DNA of 64,000 nucleotides, from the NCBI GenBank assembly GCA_019925095.2, contig CM034410.1, positions 13,976,436 to 14,040,435 on the forward strand, read 5' to 3'. Shown piece by piece: positions 52,965 through 63,738 of this stretch. Source of the stretch: Dendrolimus kikuchii. Lineage: Eukaryota; Arthropoda; Insecta; Lepidoptera; Lasiocampidae. Every line of letters begins with the position of its first letter. Within the stretch, counting starts at the first letter, position 1. Under the pieces are notes generated by a model. It was given only the letters and a program-made list of their open reading frames with translations, made no database searches and had not been told where the DNA came from. A program made the translations under genes and the position numbers.

Positions 52965-53320
52965 ATTTTTTTTTTTTTTTGGCCAGGGGAAATCCGTTTG
53001 AGGACTAAGTCGCGACAGGCACAGAAGCCTGGGGGGATATTCGCGACCCGTGTGAGTGTGGGATTCGTCAGATCGGGGGTGGCACTAGCGTGCCCGGTCA
53101 GAACCGGTGCCACGCTATGGCCACTCCCCAGTTAGGGATACCCACTAAAACCCCTGGGTGTTCCGTCCTGCGCCTTATGCCAGGGCTACGTGAATGCGGG
53201 ATTCCCAACTCCGCGTGCCCTGGCAGGCGTGGGCCCCCCTCACTGGGCCTCTTCCTATGCCAGGGGACGTATCCCCCGGCTACTACTAGGTCTAATCCAT
53301 GCGTGGGGCGGTTTGTAACG
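52965..53320 (-). mobile_element. GC-rich poly-A retroposon with 16-bp target duplication
   Basis: Poly-T at the left (poly-A on the minus strand), 356 bp, GC-rich, flanked by cagtggtgcgtcaccc at 52949-52964 and 53321-53336. The structure is that of a SINE or a 5'-truncated LINE tail; no frame I recognise. Confidence 0.8.
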
Positions 53321-53359
53321 CAGTGGTGCGTCACCCCATCTAACCATTGCCAACGCACC

Positions 53360-53620
53360 ATTCACATCGGAACTGGTATCGCTTCTGTAATTGAGAACCA
53401 ATATTCCGATATATCGGACCCGGAAACAAAGCGTATCATAATATCGTCAACATAAAGCGTGCATAAATGTGATTTGGTATTCTATATAGACAAATGTCGA
53501 CCTCTTTCTTCGGGCCATCGCACACTTCCCGATATTGATGACTCTCGGCTTTTACTTATTGTTTGAGACCTTTTGTTCTATTATTACTTTCATTACGTAT
53601 GTGTGTATTAATATCTTTTG
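53360..53620 (+). repeat. Degenerate tandem repeat, unit 4
   Basis: attccgatatatcggacccggaaacaaagcgtatcataatatcg and following words match units 1-3. It is separated from them by unrelated sequence and the GC-rich insert. Confidence 0.65.
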
Positions 53621-53639
53621 TTTTAAGATGTTTTTATTA

Positions 53640-53766
53640 CTGGAGTATATAACAGACTGGCTGACGGTCTATTTGATGGAAAGCGTTTACCGTTGCTTAT
53701 GGATATTTGCAAGAGGTGCTGCCTATATGCTGCCAGTATCAAAAGAGGGATTGGAACCTGGCTACT
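53640..53766 (-). repeat. Family A fragment
   Basis: Diverged 3'-end part in minus orientation (ctgacggtctatttgatggaaagcg...), joined head-on to the next plus-strand copy. Confidence 0.65.
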
Positions 53767-53772
53767 ATTTTT

Positions 53773-54085
53773 ATCCGTGCAGGAACGGAGAAAGAATACA
53801 ATTTCCTGCGGCCGGGCGGCCTGTCGTAAGAGGCGACAAAACAACCCACAACCAGGTGGTAGGGCATTTGCCCGACTGGAAGGCTACCACCCCTGGTCTA
53901 AAGTATGTCGCCATAACAACCTTGTGTTGTGTTCCGGCATTAGTGACCAGGTTCCAGTTTCCCTTAAGAGAGTAGCAGCGCATTTGTAGCATCTTTGGTG
54001 TTGCAAATGTCCATAGGCGATGGTAACCGTTTTCCATCAAGTGGGCCGTCTGCCTGTCTGCTGATCTCCTGCAATAAAAAAAAAA
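53773..54085 (+). repeat. Family A repeat, near full length
   Basis: Ends in eighteen or more A residues, the longest tail in the window, directly next to the Harbinger-like MITE. Confidence 0.88.
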
Positions 54086-54099
54086 AAAAAAAATACTAA

Positions 54100-54463
54100 G
54101 GGGCCATGCACAAATTACGTCACACGAATGTCATGATTCTTTGAGCCCTCCCGCGTCCTTGTCACAACTGGTCACATTCGTGAGTCTCCTCCCTCCCAAG
54201 TGTGACATCACACGATTTTCAATTTTAGTAGTTTTATTCAAATATTTGATAATTTAAACACTACGCTCATACACATAGAGCTGGAAATATTTTGTAAATT
54301 TTTCGTTAATAGTTCAAACTTCGTGTTCTGTAGCTTGTATATTGTGATTTTGTATTGTGACGTCACAGAACTTACTTACCACCCCTTGTCACACAATACC
54401 TAGCTGTGACAAGGAGGGATCAAAAATCATGAAATTCGTGTGATGTGATTTGGGGTTGGCCCC
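54100..54463. mobile_element. PIF/Harbinger-like MITE, 364 bp
   Basis: Terminal inverted repeats of about 54 bp (ggggccatgcacaaattacgtcacacgaa... and inverted ggggccaaccccaaatcacatcacacgaa...), roughly 80% matching, with taa on both sides (54097-54099, 54464-54466), fitting the 3-bp TWA duplication of that superfamily. No transposase. Confidence 0.75.
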
Positions 54464-54507
54464 TAAGGCTTGTAGTCAAAATTTTTTTTATAAAGAGTTA
54501 ATGTATA

Positions 54508-55067
54508 CTACAGGTAAACTTCTAGGCGCTAAGAACCTCAGCCAGAAGGCCCAGCTCGCCATACACAACGCGGTGCTGGTACCTACGCACGCGTATGGAA
54601 GCGAGAGTTGGGTATGGAAGAGAGAGCATGAAAGTAGAGTAAACGCGGTCGAGATGCGAGCACTGCGCAAAATCTGCGGAGTGACGCTCGCGGACCGCGT
54701 TCGTAATACCGAAGTAAGAAAGAGAGTTGGTCTGAAAGAGAGTGTCGGGGTGAAGGTAAGGAAAGGAATGCTCCGGTGGTTCGGGCATGTGGAAAGAATG
54801 CATGATGAAAGAATGACTAAACAGATATACAATGCAAAAGTGGATGGATGCAGAAGTCGTGGAAGGCCACGACACACCTTCCATGATCAAATTGATCGTG
54901 TACTAGCGGAGGGTGATGTCAGGAGCCTTAAGAACAGACGAGTGTGCATGACAAGAGTTATGAATGTCAAAGAAGCAAGTGAGGTGTGTAAGAATGGGCC
55001 TAAATGGCGCTCTGTTGTTCGTGCCTACCCCGCAAGGGAACTGGCGTGAAGTTATGTATGTATGTAT
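54508..55067 (+). mobile_element. RTE-like LINE, copy 8 (uninterrupted C-terminus, reference)
   Basis: Open frame to 55049. Read in order: KLLGAKNLSQKAQLAIHNAV, YGSESWVWKREHESRVNAVE, MRALRKICGVTLADRV, KGMLRWFGHVERMHDERM, GCRSRGRPRHTFHDQIDRVL, ending YPARELA and stop, then (TATG)n. This is the thumb and C-terminal part of an endonuclease-type non-LTR reverse transcriptase, most like RTE elements; the catalytic palm and endonuclease are lost by 5' truncation. Target duplication gttaatgtata at 54497-54507 and 55068-55078. Confidence 0.9.
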
Positions 55068-55114
55068 GTTAATGTATATGACTGTCTGTAAGCTTTACAA
55101 AAAATATAACAAAT

Positions 55115-55477
55115 TAAAACATATACCTATTCAATCATCGTCAATGTATCGAAGAGATTCTGCGATCAGTGAACACACGCTGGATAAACCCAACCACTAC
55201 ATCAGATTCGATAAACCACAAATCCTCGCAAAAGAGAATTGTTTCATACCTAGAATGATGCGGAGGCTATTGAAATAAAAAAATACCCAAATTTCAATAG
55301 AGAAGATGGTTGGCAAGTACCACCTGTTTGGGATCCAATCATCAAAACTATTTAGACTCAAACCCAGCAAAAACCAACTGCCGGACCTCAAGGCACTGTG
55401 AGCTCTTTCTGCGTGCACCGGAACACAAACCAACTTGATTGACAATTTCTTTTCATTTTGCCTCCCGCCCGTTTTAA
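55115..55477 (+). mobile_element. Penelope-like GIY-YIG fragment, upstream half
   Basis: SAISEHTLDKPNHYIRFDKP, ILAKENCFIPRMMR and, one base out of frame, EIKKYPNFNREDGW: same family as 44206-44948 but frameshifted. Continues at 56239 after a Helitron. Confidence 0.75.
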
Positions 55478-56238
55478 TCTTAACCTATCTATATATATAA
55501 AAATGAATCCCTATTTCCCTTGGTCACGACATCACGCGTGAACGGCTGGACTGATTTCGCTAATTCTTTTTTTGTTGTGTTTGTTATTGTCAGGCGAGGG
55601 TCCTTATGAAAAAATTAAGAAAATTGCGCGAAAAATTACCAAATTTAAGAATACTTAACCACCATATAAAATTATTTCTAATCTAACCTTAACGCTTTGG
55701 ACAATATAAACTTTTTTAATGTGACCTTATGACGTTTGACATAGAATTGACAGAATGCGTGTTGCAAATATCGTCAAAGAGGATGTAAAAAAACTGAATA
55801 TCGTTTAAAACAGATGCTTCGGTCGGAGTTATTTTATTAATAAAATACATATAAAATAATTCATTTAGCTGTAATCGGATTCCAATATTTAGATAAAATT
55901 ATTTTTGTGTTTGTTGAAGTGGGTCCCGGGATGGTATAGATTCAAATTTGAACCAGGTAGATAGCGCTGAAACCGGGTTCCAAGATTTAGGTGAAATTAT
56001 TTTTGTGTATGTTCGAGTGGGTCCCGGGATGGTTAAGATTATAGATCTACCGGTAGGTGGCATCGCTAAAGTTTTCCAAAATGAATGAATGAATGAAAAT
56101 TTTTGATGATTTTTTTGTTTTTATTAAAGTGGCTTCGAGAATGGTTTAAATTAACTATTGGTCCCGGTAAATGTCCCTGCAATCAGGTTCTAGAATTTTA
56201 TTTCTAAGGGCAGGACAACGTGTGCCGGGTGCAGCCAG
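55478..56238 (+). mobile_element. Non-autonomous Helitron, 761 bp, inside a Penelope-like element
   Basis: 5' TC at 55478 after A, 3' ccag (mutated ctag) at 56235-56238 before T, with the degenerate terminal hairpin ggcaggacaacgtgtgcc. The host sequence ttttaa|tattata is continuous in the other Penelope copy (about 44515-44530 inverted), which fixes both ends. Contains the repeated 'gtgggtcccgggatggt...accggtaggtggc' core. Confidence 0.8.
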
Positions 56239-56548
56239 TATTATATAAAATTATTAGAGCTAGGCATCTTTGCTGAAGAATTTCTAGCGCCGCTTCTTCT
56301 CTTCAAGCCACAACATGGTGCGAAGTGGTGGTAAATTAGATTAGGCTTCTATAGGGTAAATAATAATCATAAACAAAATTAACACTAAATAATTAAAATG
56401 TACTAAATAAAACTTTAACAATACTCATTGATACTTGATAAATTTGTATTCCGTGATCGCGGCTATTGAAAAGTGGCCGAAACGTCGGAATAGTAAAAAT
56501 CAAATAAATTACCGCGCTTAAAACCGTTAAAACGTAGTTTTATTATAT
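56239..56548 (+). mobile_element. Penelope-like element 3' part (continuation)
   Basis: tattatataaaattattagagctaggcat... to aaaacgtagttttatt, matching the 3' part of the 44-kb copy, including ccgtgatcgcggctattgaaaagtggcc-gaaacgtcgg. Bases 56549-56815 hold nothing recognised. Confidence 0.75.
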
Positions 56549-56817
56549 CGAACATATATTTATTTTCTCCAACAATTATACAACCCTAAAAGGAGTGGGT
56601 CGCAAATGTCCCATTGATTGATGATGTACTGTTTGTTTCGGATTTGCTTACATTGTTATGCGAGGATTGGAAAAATATTATGATAATGTGATTTGTAGAT
56701 TCGTTTCTGTGTAATGAAAAGATGGATTATCTTTAACTTTATTATTATAATGGAACAAATACAATTTGTATTGCATAACTACAGCATAGAATAGAATATA
56801 CTTTATAGCAGTTTTTT

Positions 56818-57124
56818 TTTATTGCAGGCGTTCAGCAGACGGGCAGACGGCCCACTTAATGGAAAGCGGTTACCATCGTCTATAGACATTTGCAACACCA
56901 AAGGTGCTACAAATGCGCTGCTGCTCTCTTAAGGGCGACTGGAACCTAGTCATTAATGCCGGAACACAACTCAAAGCTGTTATGGCGTCATACCCTAGAC
57001 CAGGGGTGGTAGCCATCCAGTCGGGGAAATGCCCTACCACCTGGCTTTGGGTTCTTTTGTCGCCTCTTACGACAGGCCGCCCGGCCGCAGGAAATTGTAT
57101 TCTTTCTCCGTTCCTGCACGGATA
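56818..57124 (-). repeat. Family A repeat, left arm of an inverted pair
   Basis: Near full-length minus copy. With the next entry it forms a long inverted repeat with about 85 bp between the arms. Confidence 0.88.
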
Positions 57125-57208
57125 AAAAGTTGCAGTTCAAGAAGTGTAAATATAGAAAATAATAGGCGGTCTTATGAGTAAAAGCAATTTCTTCCAGACA
57201 CTCTTTCT

Positions 57209-57515
57209 CCGTGCTGGAACGGAAAAAAATACAAATTCCTGCGGCCAGGCGATCTGTTGTAAGAGACGACAATACAACCCACAGTCAGGTGGTAGGGCAT
57301 TTGCCCGACTGAATGACTACCACCCCTGGTCTAGAGTATGCCGCCATAACAACCTTAAGTTGTGTTCTGGCATTAGTGTCCAGGTTCAAGTCTCCCTTAA
57401 GAGAGCAGCAGCGCATTTGTAGCACCTTTGGGGTTGCAAATGTCCATAGGCGATGGTAACGGCTTTCCATCAAGTGGGCCGTCTGCCTGTCTGCTGAACT
57501 CCTGCAATAAAAAAA
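57209..57515 (+). repeat. Family A repeat, right arm of an inverted pair
   Basis: Plus copy, somewhat more diverged (gtgctggaacggaaaaaaat). Ends in poly-A mixed with T. Between the arms lies a short family L-like word (aggcggtcttatgagtaaaagcaatttcttccag). Confidence 0.85.
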
Positions 57516-57538
57516 ATAAAAAAGAACCGTCATCTAGA

Positions 57539-57735
57539 TAACAGCCATAAACATCCCACTGCAAGTTCGAGCCTCCCACTATAGGGAAACGGACAGTATA
57601 CCCGCCACGCTTGTCCAAGGCGGCTTGGCAGGTTTGACACAACGGTTAACTCGATGTGCAAGTTTCATCACTCTGTTTCCCTTCTCTGTTGTTAGCACGT
57701 GGAATTGTAACAATATACACCCGGCCAAGATTCGG
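57539..57735 (-). repeat. tRNA-derived SINE (family S), truncated
   Basis: Tail half of the family (cccactgcaagttcgagcc... to ...ttgtaacaatatacac); the tRNA-like head is missing. Confidence 0.65.
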
Positions 57736-58025
57736 ACGTCCGCCCAACGAGTTTCAAATTAAATTAAATTCAAATTCAAAAGCTTTTATTCAAAATAAGT
57801 TCCACTGGAGAACAATTTTTGAAGGTCATACATGTAAGTTATTTTTTTTTTTTTTTTTACTTCATATTCTATGTACACCGCTTCGCAACGTGTTGATGCT
57901 GTAAAGGAGAAGAAGCGGCAAGAAACTCCCCAGCAACACGTCTAGCTAAATATTGATTTTCTTTATATTTCATATTCTATTTATATCTCAAATTCTTTTT
58001 TTTAATAAGTATTGTACAGAAGTAT

Positions 58026-58560
58026 GTTACAGAATCACTTTTTGAAGAATTAATGGAGTTGTAGCAAACAATGCATACTCAATAAGACCAAGACAATAAA
58101 AGGAAAGAAAAATAATATTATAGTTATAATAATGACATGACGTGCTAAAATGTTATGCTGCAATATGTCTCCACAAATTCCTTACAAGCATGGCAAAATA
58201 AAAAATAAAAACGTTATACAAAATTTAGTATAAGAGGTTGGAGCTAGGTGCTATGTAAATGAATTTTTGTCATTTAAATATTCTTCAATAGTGTAGTATC
58301 CCTTTTTTAGCAAGATGCTTTTTAATTTAATTTTAAATTTAGTGAAAGGCAGATCTAACATTTCACTCGGAATCTTATTGAAGAAGCGTATACCAACCCC
58401 CAAGAAAGAGGACAGTACTTTTTGTAATCTAAAGGATGGCAATATTAGTCTACGTACGTACTTTCGTACGCGTATTCCAGCCATTTTGCTACTATACTTA
58501 GAACCATTATCTGTATACACAAGCATAATAACTCAATGTACTACACAAATAATCTCCGGG
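58026..58560 (-). mobile_element. LINE C-terminus and 3' region (Jockey/CR1-like)
   Basis: Minus frame 58526-58251 reads VGIRFFNKIPSEMLDL, FKIKLKSILLKKGYYTIEEY and stop, the 'FFN-IP...FK..L....YY..EEY' end of Jockey/CR1-type reverse transcriptases. About 220 bp of 3' sequence follows and recurs at 62990-63205. The upstream enzyme is missing. Confidence 0.7.
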
Positions 58561-58829
58561 CACACATCCTCCCAATTTCAAGGGAACGATGTATTTTATC
58601 ACTGATTTATTTCACCAAGTTTACGATCAGTGGAACAGGTGTTTAAATCGGCTTTGATTACCTTTTTATTACCGTCGGGAATCGAACCCGGGGCCGGTTG
58701 AGCAAATAAATATACGGCTTTACAACTGTGAGGTTAAAATTACATTTGCGTTTGTTACATTTTTTTAGCCGACTTTAAAAAATAAGAACAGAATCTGCAC
58801 AAAAACACGTTGTATATTCTGAAGCTAAT

Positions 58830-59388
58830 ACATATATACACACATACATAACTTCAGGCCAGTTCTCTTGCGGGGTAGGCACGAACAACAGAGCGCCATT
58901 TAGGCTTATTCTTACACACCTCACTTGCTTCTTTGACATTCATAACTCTTGCCATGCACACTCGTCTGTTCTTAAGGCTCCTGACATCACCTTCTACTAG
59001 TACACGATCAATTTGATCATGGAAGGTGTGTCGTGGTCTTCCACGACTCCTGCATCCATCCACTTTTGCATTGTATATCTGTTTAGTCATTCTTTCATCA
59101 TGCATTCTTTCCACATGCCCGAACCACCGGAGCATTCCTTTCCTTACCTTAACCCCGACACTCTCTTTCAGACCAACTCTCTTCCTTACTTCGGTATTAC
59201 GAACGCGGTCCGCGAGCGTCACTCCGTAGATTTTGCGCAGTGCTCGCATCTCGACCGCCTTTACTCTACTTTCATGCTCTCTCTTCCATACGTGAGCGTA
59301 GGTACCAGCACCGCGTTGTGTATGGCAAGCTGGGCCTTCTGGCTGAGGCTCTTAGCGCCTAGAAGTTTACCTAATGCTCTATTCATTT
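58830..59388 (-). mobile_element. RTE-like LINE, copy 9 (5'-truncated)
   Basis: Minus copy from tail to KLLGAK codons, frame open from EMRALRKI; a short deletion removes 'PTLTYGSESW'. Target duplication tgaagctaat at 58820-58829 and 59389-59398. Bases 58561-58829 contain no recognised element. Confidence 0.88.
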
Positions 59389-59432
59389 TGAAGCTAATCA
59401 AAGGTATATTTGTATTAATATAACGGAAAACA

Positions 59433-59501
59433 GAGACCGATCCCAGATACCCAGACCAGAGTAATTAATAACGGAAAGTCTGTCAACGAAATTTACTATG
59501 C
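59433..59501 (-). repeat. Family T SINE fragment
   Basis: Body piece only (gaccgatcccagatacccagaccagagtaa...). Confidence 0.5.
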
Positions 59502-59582
59502 TAAGCATCGCAGCTGAAGGGATTTTTGTCAACATGGACTTAGCAACCCCATTAAGTAACACTATACTATTTCCAAAAAGTC

Positions 59583-59868
59583 GTGGTAGCGTAATTGCTA
59601 GCGCACGCGTTCCAAACTCAAAAGGCGCAGGTTCGATGCTGGCAGGAACGCATGCACCACTTAGGCAGTTTTCTGACCTAATGTGCGTATTGTTACAATT
59701 ACGACGTGCTAAGAATGGCGAAGGAAAACATCGTGATGCAACCTGTACATCGAGATAAGCGACGTGTCAAACCTGCCAAGCCGCTTTGGATAAGCATGGC
59801 GGGTATGCTGTTCGTTCCCCCTATAACAGGAGTCCCGAGCCCAGCAGTGGGATATTCATGGGCTGCTA
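59583..59868 (+). repeat. tRNA-derived SINE (family S), full head
   Basis: cgtggtagcgtaattgctagc (A box) and gcaggttcgatgctggc (B box, one change), then the body ending cccagcagtgggatattcatgggctg. Confidence 0.75.
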
Positions 59869-60146
59869 TTACATTTATTACATATAGGCGATGATAACTA
59901 CTTTCCATCAGGTAGAGCGTCTACCTGTTTAGCTCAGGTTTTCTTCACGTAGTCAATATCCTCTAGGGCAATCTCGCGCTTTTTCAAGCTATAATCAAAT
60001 ATGCTGCGCAGCGTTGAGTGCTTTTTAACCGGGTAATGAGCCATTTTTATTTTTAAATAAATTTTTATTTTAATATACTGGTAGTTGTAAGACAGCACGA
60101 AATTCCACTTTATTTTGATACTTATCATGTTTGATACTCATCATCA

Positions 60147-60457
60147 AGGAAAGGAATGCTCCGGTGGTTCGGGCATGTGGAAAGAATGCATGATGAAAGA
60201 ATGACTAAACAGATATACAATGCAAAAGTAGATGGATGCAGAAGTCGTGGAAGGCCACGACACACCTTCCATGATCAAATTGATCGTGTACTAGTTGAAG
60301 GTGATGTCAGGAGCCTTAAGAACAGACGAGTGTGCATGACAAGAGTTATGAATGTCAAAGAAGCAAGTGAGATGTGTAAGAATAAGCCTAAATGGCGCTC
60401 TGTTGCTCGTGCCTACCCCGCAAGGGAACTGGCGTGAAGTTATGTATGTATGTATGT
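60147..60457 (+). mobile_element. RTE-like LINE, copy 10 (5'-truncated)
   Basis: Open from KGMLRWFGHVERM to YPARELA. Duplication acttatcatgtt at 60120-60131 and 60458-60469; 15 bases not from the LINE (tgatactcatcatca) sit between the left duplication and the LINE. Confidence 0.88.
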
Positions 60458-60539
60458 ACTTATCATGTTCATCATACGAATCTTAGAAATCAATCTCTTT
60501 AGGGCCTCTGAACTAGCTATAATAATAATAATAATAAGC

Positions 60540-60960
60540 TCAAGCTCCAGGGGTGGAAGTGATAAATGGCATTACGTCAGAAGTAGCTACGGTGAACCTG
60601 CAGCCCACCTCTCTACACCCCTTAGCCGCTCACACCCATGTTGCCCCTGTCTATATGGCATTTTTTGGGGCCCATGCAGGGAGTGGCGAGTCACCGTCTG
60701 CCCATTTTTCCATGTTCCCTGAACATTGCGACGGGCAGACGCCATAGTCCCCATATTTCCAGACCCCTAGTACCACTAGCAGTTCACCCCAATAGCCCGG
60801 TACTTTTTGTCCTCATTTCCCACAATAATTCTACACTGGCCGGGGCTTGTCCTTGGGTGCATTGTTATATGGTGTAGACAGGGATAATCGCCGGTTAGTG
60901 TCACATTGGCCCCAAGTAAGCCCTTCAAATGTCCGGGCCATTTTTATGGCCCGTGGTCTT
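60540..60960. repeat. Family C repeat, uninterrupted copy
   Basis: ctccaggggtggaagtgataaatgg... gcgacgggcagacgcc... cccggtac... ggccggggcttgtcc... to ccgggccatttttatgg. This is the intact comparison for 27070-27985. Short open frames inside it disagree with one another. Confidence 0.6.
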
Positions 60961-60975
60961 GAAAGACATACAAAT

Positions 60976-61075
60976 AATAATAATAATCGGCAGACAAACA
61001 CACACATTGTATATCCCCAAATTAAGCAAGTTACGCTTGTGTTATGGGTAATATACAACGGACTACTCTGAGCTA
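60976..61075 (-). repeat. Family T SINE fragment
   Basis: 3' part only, after an (AAT)n run: cggcagacaaacacacacattg... to ...acaacggactactctg. Confidence 0.6.
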
Positions 61076-61317
61076 TGACAATGGGAACTTCTTATAAGTA
61101 GAAGTATTATTTTATAGGCCAATGTTTAATATGTTCAACGTGGTACTCGTTGCATACATTCTCACGCGAATCAATAATATGCATATGGGATTCTAATAAC
61201 ACAATTATTAGTTATTTATTTATTATTCAACAAAGATTACACTTACAATGTATCGCATTTTGAAAAGTATAATATTACAAAAGAAAATATATTTTAAAAA
61301 CAGTACATGAAACAATA

Positions 61318-61680
61318 ATCGATCGGTTAAGAGGTAAATTATTGAACCCAGGAGTATTAGCTGAAATCAAACTAAACGTTCCAGCGAATTTTGTGCTGAA
61401 ACGTAGGCAGCCACCAATGTTCGTAGTACCATATGGCAGGACCAACTTGCTTAATAAGGCGCCGATGACACAGGCCTTGCGAACATTGAACAAGATATGT
61501 CAACAAATTGACATTTTTATCTGTACTGTGACTGAATTCACAAGAACTGCGTATTATATTATATGTTATAACGACTGAATTTGTATATATATATCTATAG
61601 TGTATTATGTGTACCACGCTATCGTATTGGTGGCAACTGTAATGATAGCGATGTTTGTAAGCTAATAAATAAATAAATCT
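61318..61680 (+). mobile_element. LINE C-terminus and tail (Jockey-like)
   Basis: Frame reads VPANFVLKRRQPPMF, YGRTNLLNKAPMTQALRTLN, FTRTAYYI and stop at 61578, resembling the 'RTNLL..SP...LR.LN' end of Jockey-type reverse transcriptases. Ends with an (AATA)n tail near 61665. 5' part missing. Bases 61076-61317 show nothing else. Confidence 0.6.
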
Positions 61681-61726
61681 TACTTTGTAGGCCAAACTTA
61701 TACATAGAGAATAATTTAAGTTTTAT

Positions 61727-62037
61727 CCGTGCAGGAACGGAGAAAGAATACAATTTCCTGCGGCCAGGCGGCCTGTCGTAAGAGGCGACTTAACAACCCA
61801 CAGCCAGGTGGTAGGGCATTTGCCCGACTGGATGGCTGCCACCCCTGGTCTAAAGTATGTCGCCATAACAACCTTGAGTTGTGTTCCGGCATTAGTGACC
61901 AGGTTCCAGTCTCCCTTAAGAGAGCAGCAGCGCATTTGTAGCAACTTTGGTGTTGCAAATGTCCATAGGCGATGGTAACCGCTTTCCATCAAGTGGGCCG
62001 TCTGCCTGTCTGCTGACCTCCTGCAATAAAAAAAAAG
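61727..62037 (+). repeat. Family A repeat, near full length
   Basis: 'gacttaac' subtype, ending gacctcctgcaataaaaaaaaa. Confidence 0.88.
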
Positions 62038-62262
62038 AAAGTTCAATTAATTTAATTTATATTGAAATAATCAGTGCGTTCCATTAGTAGCTCACAACGC
62101 CGAAAATGATCCGTTAGTCGTGCCAGAAGGCGATCGCGGTCGTTGTGGTCGTGGCGAAAACGTCACTAATGCCGTCTTTATTTACGAGCTCACACCGCTC
62201 ACAACGACCCAGGTAGGTCGAATAACCGTTCCACTTGGGTTTACGATTGTTTTATTTTATTT

Positions 62263-62400
62263 GTTTTTTATTACTGAAGCACAGCAGACAGGCTGATGGC
62301 CCATCTGTGATGGAAAGTGGTTACCGTCACCTATGGACATTAGCAATAGCAAAGGTGCTACCAATGTGCTGCCGGCCGTGAAGAAGATTGTAACGCCGGC
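62263..62400 (-). repeat. Family A fragment, diverged subtype
   Basis: Matches the start of the diverged copy at 2790 (gaagcacagcagacaggctgatggcc... ctgccggccgtgaagaag). Confidence 0.65.
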
Positions 62401-62469
62401 CAACAAGTGGGACGGGAAAAATCGCGGTCGTGAACGTGTAAGTCTAATGGAACGTAGCCTATGTCATCA

Positions 62470-62580
62470 AAATGAGTTAAATAAACTGGCAAACAGGCGG
62501 ATGGACCACCTCATGGAAAGTGGTTACCATCGCTTATAGACCTTTGCAACACCAGGGCCGAGGTCAATGCGTTGCCAAGC
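62470..62580 (-). repeat. Family A fragment
   Basis: ctggcaaacaggcggatggaccacctcatggaaagtgg... only. The following 62581-62985 has no recognised feature. Confidence 0.5.
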
Positions 62581-62989
62581 ATTTCTTCAATTTATCATAG
62601 TCAGATGATAGAAACATTAGAAAACAGGACCCCAGTATGAATCACTTTAGAGTGCAGCAGCGAGAGGTAGAGGTTAAATGATACTTCAGATGGCAGAATG
62701 TAGTATTCACTGTCGAGTGCTGATGTGAACTGATTTATTTTGGAACCGGTAACCTAAAGTACAAATATTAAAAAGTCGTACTCCTAGTACAACGTATAGC
62801 ATAATGTGTGAGCGGCACGGATGATGTGCGAGCGAGATAGAGCAACTATTAGTATGTGCGCTCCCGCGTCGCGCTAGCCAGTAGTTCGTTGTCCGCTGCG
62901 ATAACTAGACGTATGTAGCTCCCATAAGTGTGTGTAGACTGACACACTTTGACATTTACCTTTTAGATCTACTGGGACCCAATTCTGCT

Positions 62990-63205
62990 ATTACTAATAC
63001 CTATATATATCCATCCTCTTATACTATATTTTGTATAACGCTTTTATTTTGCCAAACTTGTAAGGAATTTATGGTGATATGTTGCAGCATAAAATTTTAG
63101 TACGTCATATCTTTATTATAACTATATTATTTTTTTCTTTTTATTGCGTCTTTGTCTTATTGAATATGCACTGTTTGCTACAACTCCATTAATTCTTCAA
63201 AAATA
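62990..63205 (+). mobile_element. LINE 3' region fragment
   Basis: Inverted match to 58026-58235 (3' region of the Jockey/CR1-like LINE): tatattttgtataacg..., ccttacaagttt-like and aatatgcactgtttgctacaactcc. No coding part. Confidence 0.6.
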
Positions 63206-63539
63206 CGTGTACTTCCAATATAAGTGTTATCTATCTATCTATGGATTCAGGCATGTCATATTAAGAAAGAAAATTAGCCCAACGATTTATACGTGAATTA
63301 CTATGTCTGTCATTTATCTCAGAGTACGCGAGAAAAGTTAATATGTGAATGTCGTAAGTCAAAAAAATCAGCACTCATCACGGCTCGTATAGAGCATTAA
63401 TAACCCCAGAGACCAACCCAAATATTAATAAGGGAGGCCTTCGTACATATTACTTGGGTTTGCGAGATCTTTATTAATTTATACTGACGCAACCGTAATA
63501 TCGTAAGGCTAGTGCTTTGTTCGTGTCAGTGATTTTTGT

Positions 63540-63738
63540 ACATACATACATACATACATAACTTCACGCCAGTTCCCTTGCGGGGTAGGCACGAACAACA
63601 GAGTGCCATTTAGGCTCATTCTTACACACCTCACTTGCCTCTTTGACATTCATAACTCTTGTCATGCACGCTCGTCTGTTCTTAAGGCTCCTGACATCAC
63701 CTTCTGCTAGTACACGATCAATTTGATCATGGAAGGTC
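63540..63738 (-). mobile_element. RTE-like LINE, copy 11 (5'-truncated)
   Basis: Minus-strand copy of the last 50 or so codons plus tail. Perfect 12-bp duplication agtgatttttgt at 63528-63539 and 63740-63751. Bases 63752-64000 show nothing recognised. Confidence 0.88.
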
